Shown: positions 62,726 to 64,000 of the stretch, piece after piece
Position numbering within the stretch: the stretch's first letter is position 1
How the letters are laid out: every line of letters begins with the position of its first letter
Assembly (NCBI RefSeq): GCF_020184175.1
Contig: NC_065531.1
Span: 18,621,213 to 18,685,212 of the forward strand
Reading direction: 5' to 3'
Source: Aphis gossypii
Taxonomy: Eukaryota > Arthropoda > Insecta > Hemiptera > Aphididae
Length of the DNA: 64,000 nt
The notes under the pieces: generated by a model
What the model was told of the DNA's origin: nothing
What the model saw: only the letters and a program-made list of their open reading frames with translations
Databases searched by the model: none
Program-made: the position numbers and the translations under genes

Positions 62726-62822
62726 GTGAGAGAAAGAGATTGATATTGTGTGAGAGAGAGAGAGGAAGCCGGAATGAAAGAGAAAGAGAGTGAGAGAGAG
62801 ACAGAAATACTGAGCGAGAGGG
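62726..62822. repeat. imperfect (GA)n-rich tract
   Basis: GAGA-rich sequence with short interruptions. Frames crossing it on either strand are Glu/Arg- or Leu/Ser-rich artefacts. GAGA tracts can bind GAGA-type factors near insect promoters, but no promoter is shown here. Confidence 0.8.
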
Positions 62823-63390
62823 AACGCGATCGAGTGTTAAGCCAAAAATCACCACGATCGGCACACAATCTACAGTTAATTTTTAAATATTTTATCGTCT
62901 CTTATATTATATATTATTATGAAGTTGTTTGCGTATAAATCGTTTCGTTAATGTTATTACTGCGTTTCGCAACGTTTAATTTTAAAACCGGTAATTAATT
63001 CATTATGATAATCGACTCGGTATAACGACAAACGAGAACATTTCGAGTAAAAGTGTAGTATACGAGTATTATAATTTATAAGCGACGACGACGGTGTGTG
63101 CGTTTGCGGGCTCTACGTAAAAGTTTAAAACGGGCCGGTTTTCATAATATACGTAGGTAATCGGTCACGTACTTTTATATCTATACTAGCAAGTATATAG
63201 GTACTACACGACAGGCACACGGCCATAAAATAAAATATTGTAATCTTTATTTTTAATGCCCGGTATTTCGTGGACAATCGTAAAAGAGACCTTTCCAAAT
63301 AATATTATTACACTCACGCCAACGCGTTTCAACTATTTAGTGCTGTTATTATAGTTATACAATACGGCGTTTATTGCAGCGCAACGCATA
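62823..63390. other. non-coding DNA
   Basis: Nothing recognisable. Confidence 0.5.
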
Positions 63391-63410
63391 GTCGTCGTCG
63401 TCGTCGTCGT
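63391..63410. repeat. (GTC)n trinucleotide tract
   Basis: Six GTC units followed by GT. Confidence 0.88.
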
Positions 63411-64000
63411 ATAACGTTTGAAAATAAAATAGATCATTCCGTTCGAAATTATGTCATTTTATTTCGTACGGCAGTAGTTTTAGTGAGTAGTAGCGTATAG
63501 TTTAAATGGACGGAACACGAAATTACGTCAAATTGTCGTCGAACAAAGAGACTACGGTATGACATTTGTGTGGGTCATTACACGAAGATAAATGAATATT
63601 TTTAAAAATTCCCCTCGTCCTAAAACCGTATTGCACAATAGACCGTATACGGGATGCCCCCCGAAGATTTACTAATTCTAATAATTAAGGACCAAATGGG
63701 CTGCTTTTGAATTCTATACAGGGTGATTTACTAAGGTTGCCGATGTTTTTAATGGCAGCACAATAGCATATAATATACAAAGTATATATACGCGTACGCA
63801 TCCTTTGTGCGACGACCATTTTGGATTTAGTAACTTTAACGAATCGCCGTGCGTCGAATAATTGCTGTGTATCTCGCAGCTTATATTATATATACATCGC
63901 ACGGGGGTCGCTGTTATATTATACACAAGTCGGTTTTTATTACATTTTCACATCCGCCCGAGTTCATATTATAATATAAATACACATCTATTATAATATC
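63411..64000. other. non-coding DNA, possible repeat end at 63716
   Basis: TATACAGGGTGATTTACTAAGG (from 63716) resembles ACAGGGTGATT-type ends of dispersed insect repeats. No second end or protein is visible before the window closes, so I do not call an element. Confidence 0.3.

Noticed and set aside
62416..62868. Antisense 150-codon frame
   Set aside because: It depends on the GA-rich tract and gives Leu/Ser-rich low-complexity sequence without a domain.

Overview
The window looks like nuclear DNA of a hemipteran insect, most likely an aphid. It is strongly AT-rich, full of TATAATATTATA-type runs and GTAGGTACCTAC-type motifs, and rich in microsatellites. The recognisable protein-like sequence comes from transposons of kinds common in aphid genomes. 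This is inferred from composition and element content; no species-diagnostic gene is present. There are no operons, prokaryotic genes, CRISPR arrays, rRNA or tRNA genes that I can support.

Almost all of the 64 kb is non-coding (intergenic or very long intron). I find no convincing intact host gene. The centrepiece is a 3,198-bp hAT DNA transposon at 4896-8093. It has 19-bp perfect terminal inverted repeats, an 8-bp target duplication (GTTTATAC), AT/CG-patterned subterminal repeats, a BED zinc finger split by a 317-bp intron, and a transposase open through the hAT dimerisation region. A single 7-bp tandem duplication (6387-6400) shifts the frame just before the first catalytic block.

The stretch 17.4-42.3 kb is a graveyard of other elements. 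It holds a palindromic MITE-like repeat (17432-17598), a Helitron helicase scrap joined to a Helitron-like 3' hairpin (17900-18234), a hAT-like short element (18987-19338), an inverted repeat (20536-20658), and a decayed pseudogene of the GPI-anchor gene PIGF (24055-24502). It continues with a decayed hAT (Buster/Charlie-like) C-terminus and right end (27980-28518), a 201-bp hAT MITE with a perfect 8-bp target duplication (36182-36382), and a decayed transposon protein of a family I cannot name (38945-39640). It ends with a lone candidate exon (39978-40077), a solo LTR (40219-40722) and a detached hAT right end (42221-42290).

From about 42 kb to the end I see AT-rich non-coding DNA with simple repeats and several GC/CpG-richer patches (near 47.0, 49.0, 55.3, 56.9, 58.0 and 62.2-62.8 kb). 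Similar patches lie near 1.9, 12.2 and 15.5 kb. They could be promoters, enhancers or 5' exons of genes outside the window, but the sequence alone does not prove it. The genes do not work together as a pathway: the biology visible here is transposon insertion, decay and possible excision.
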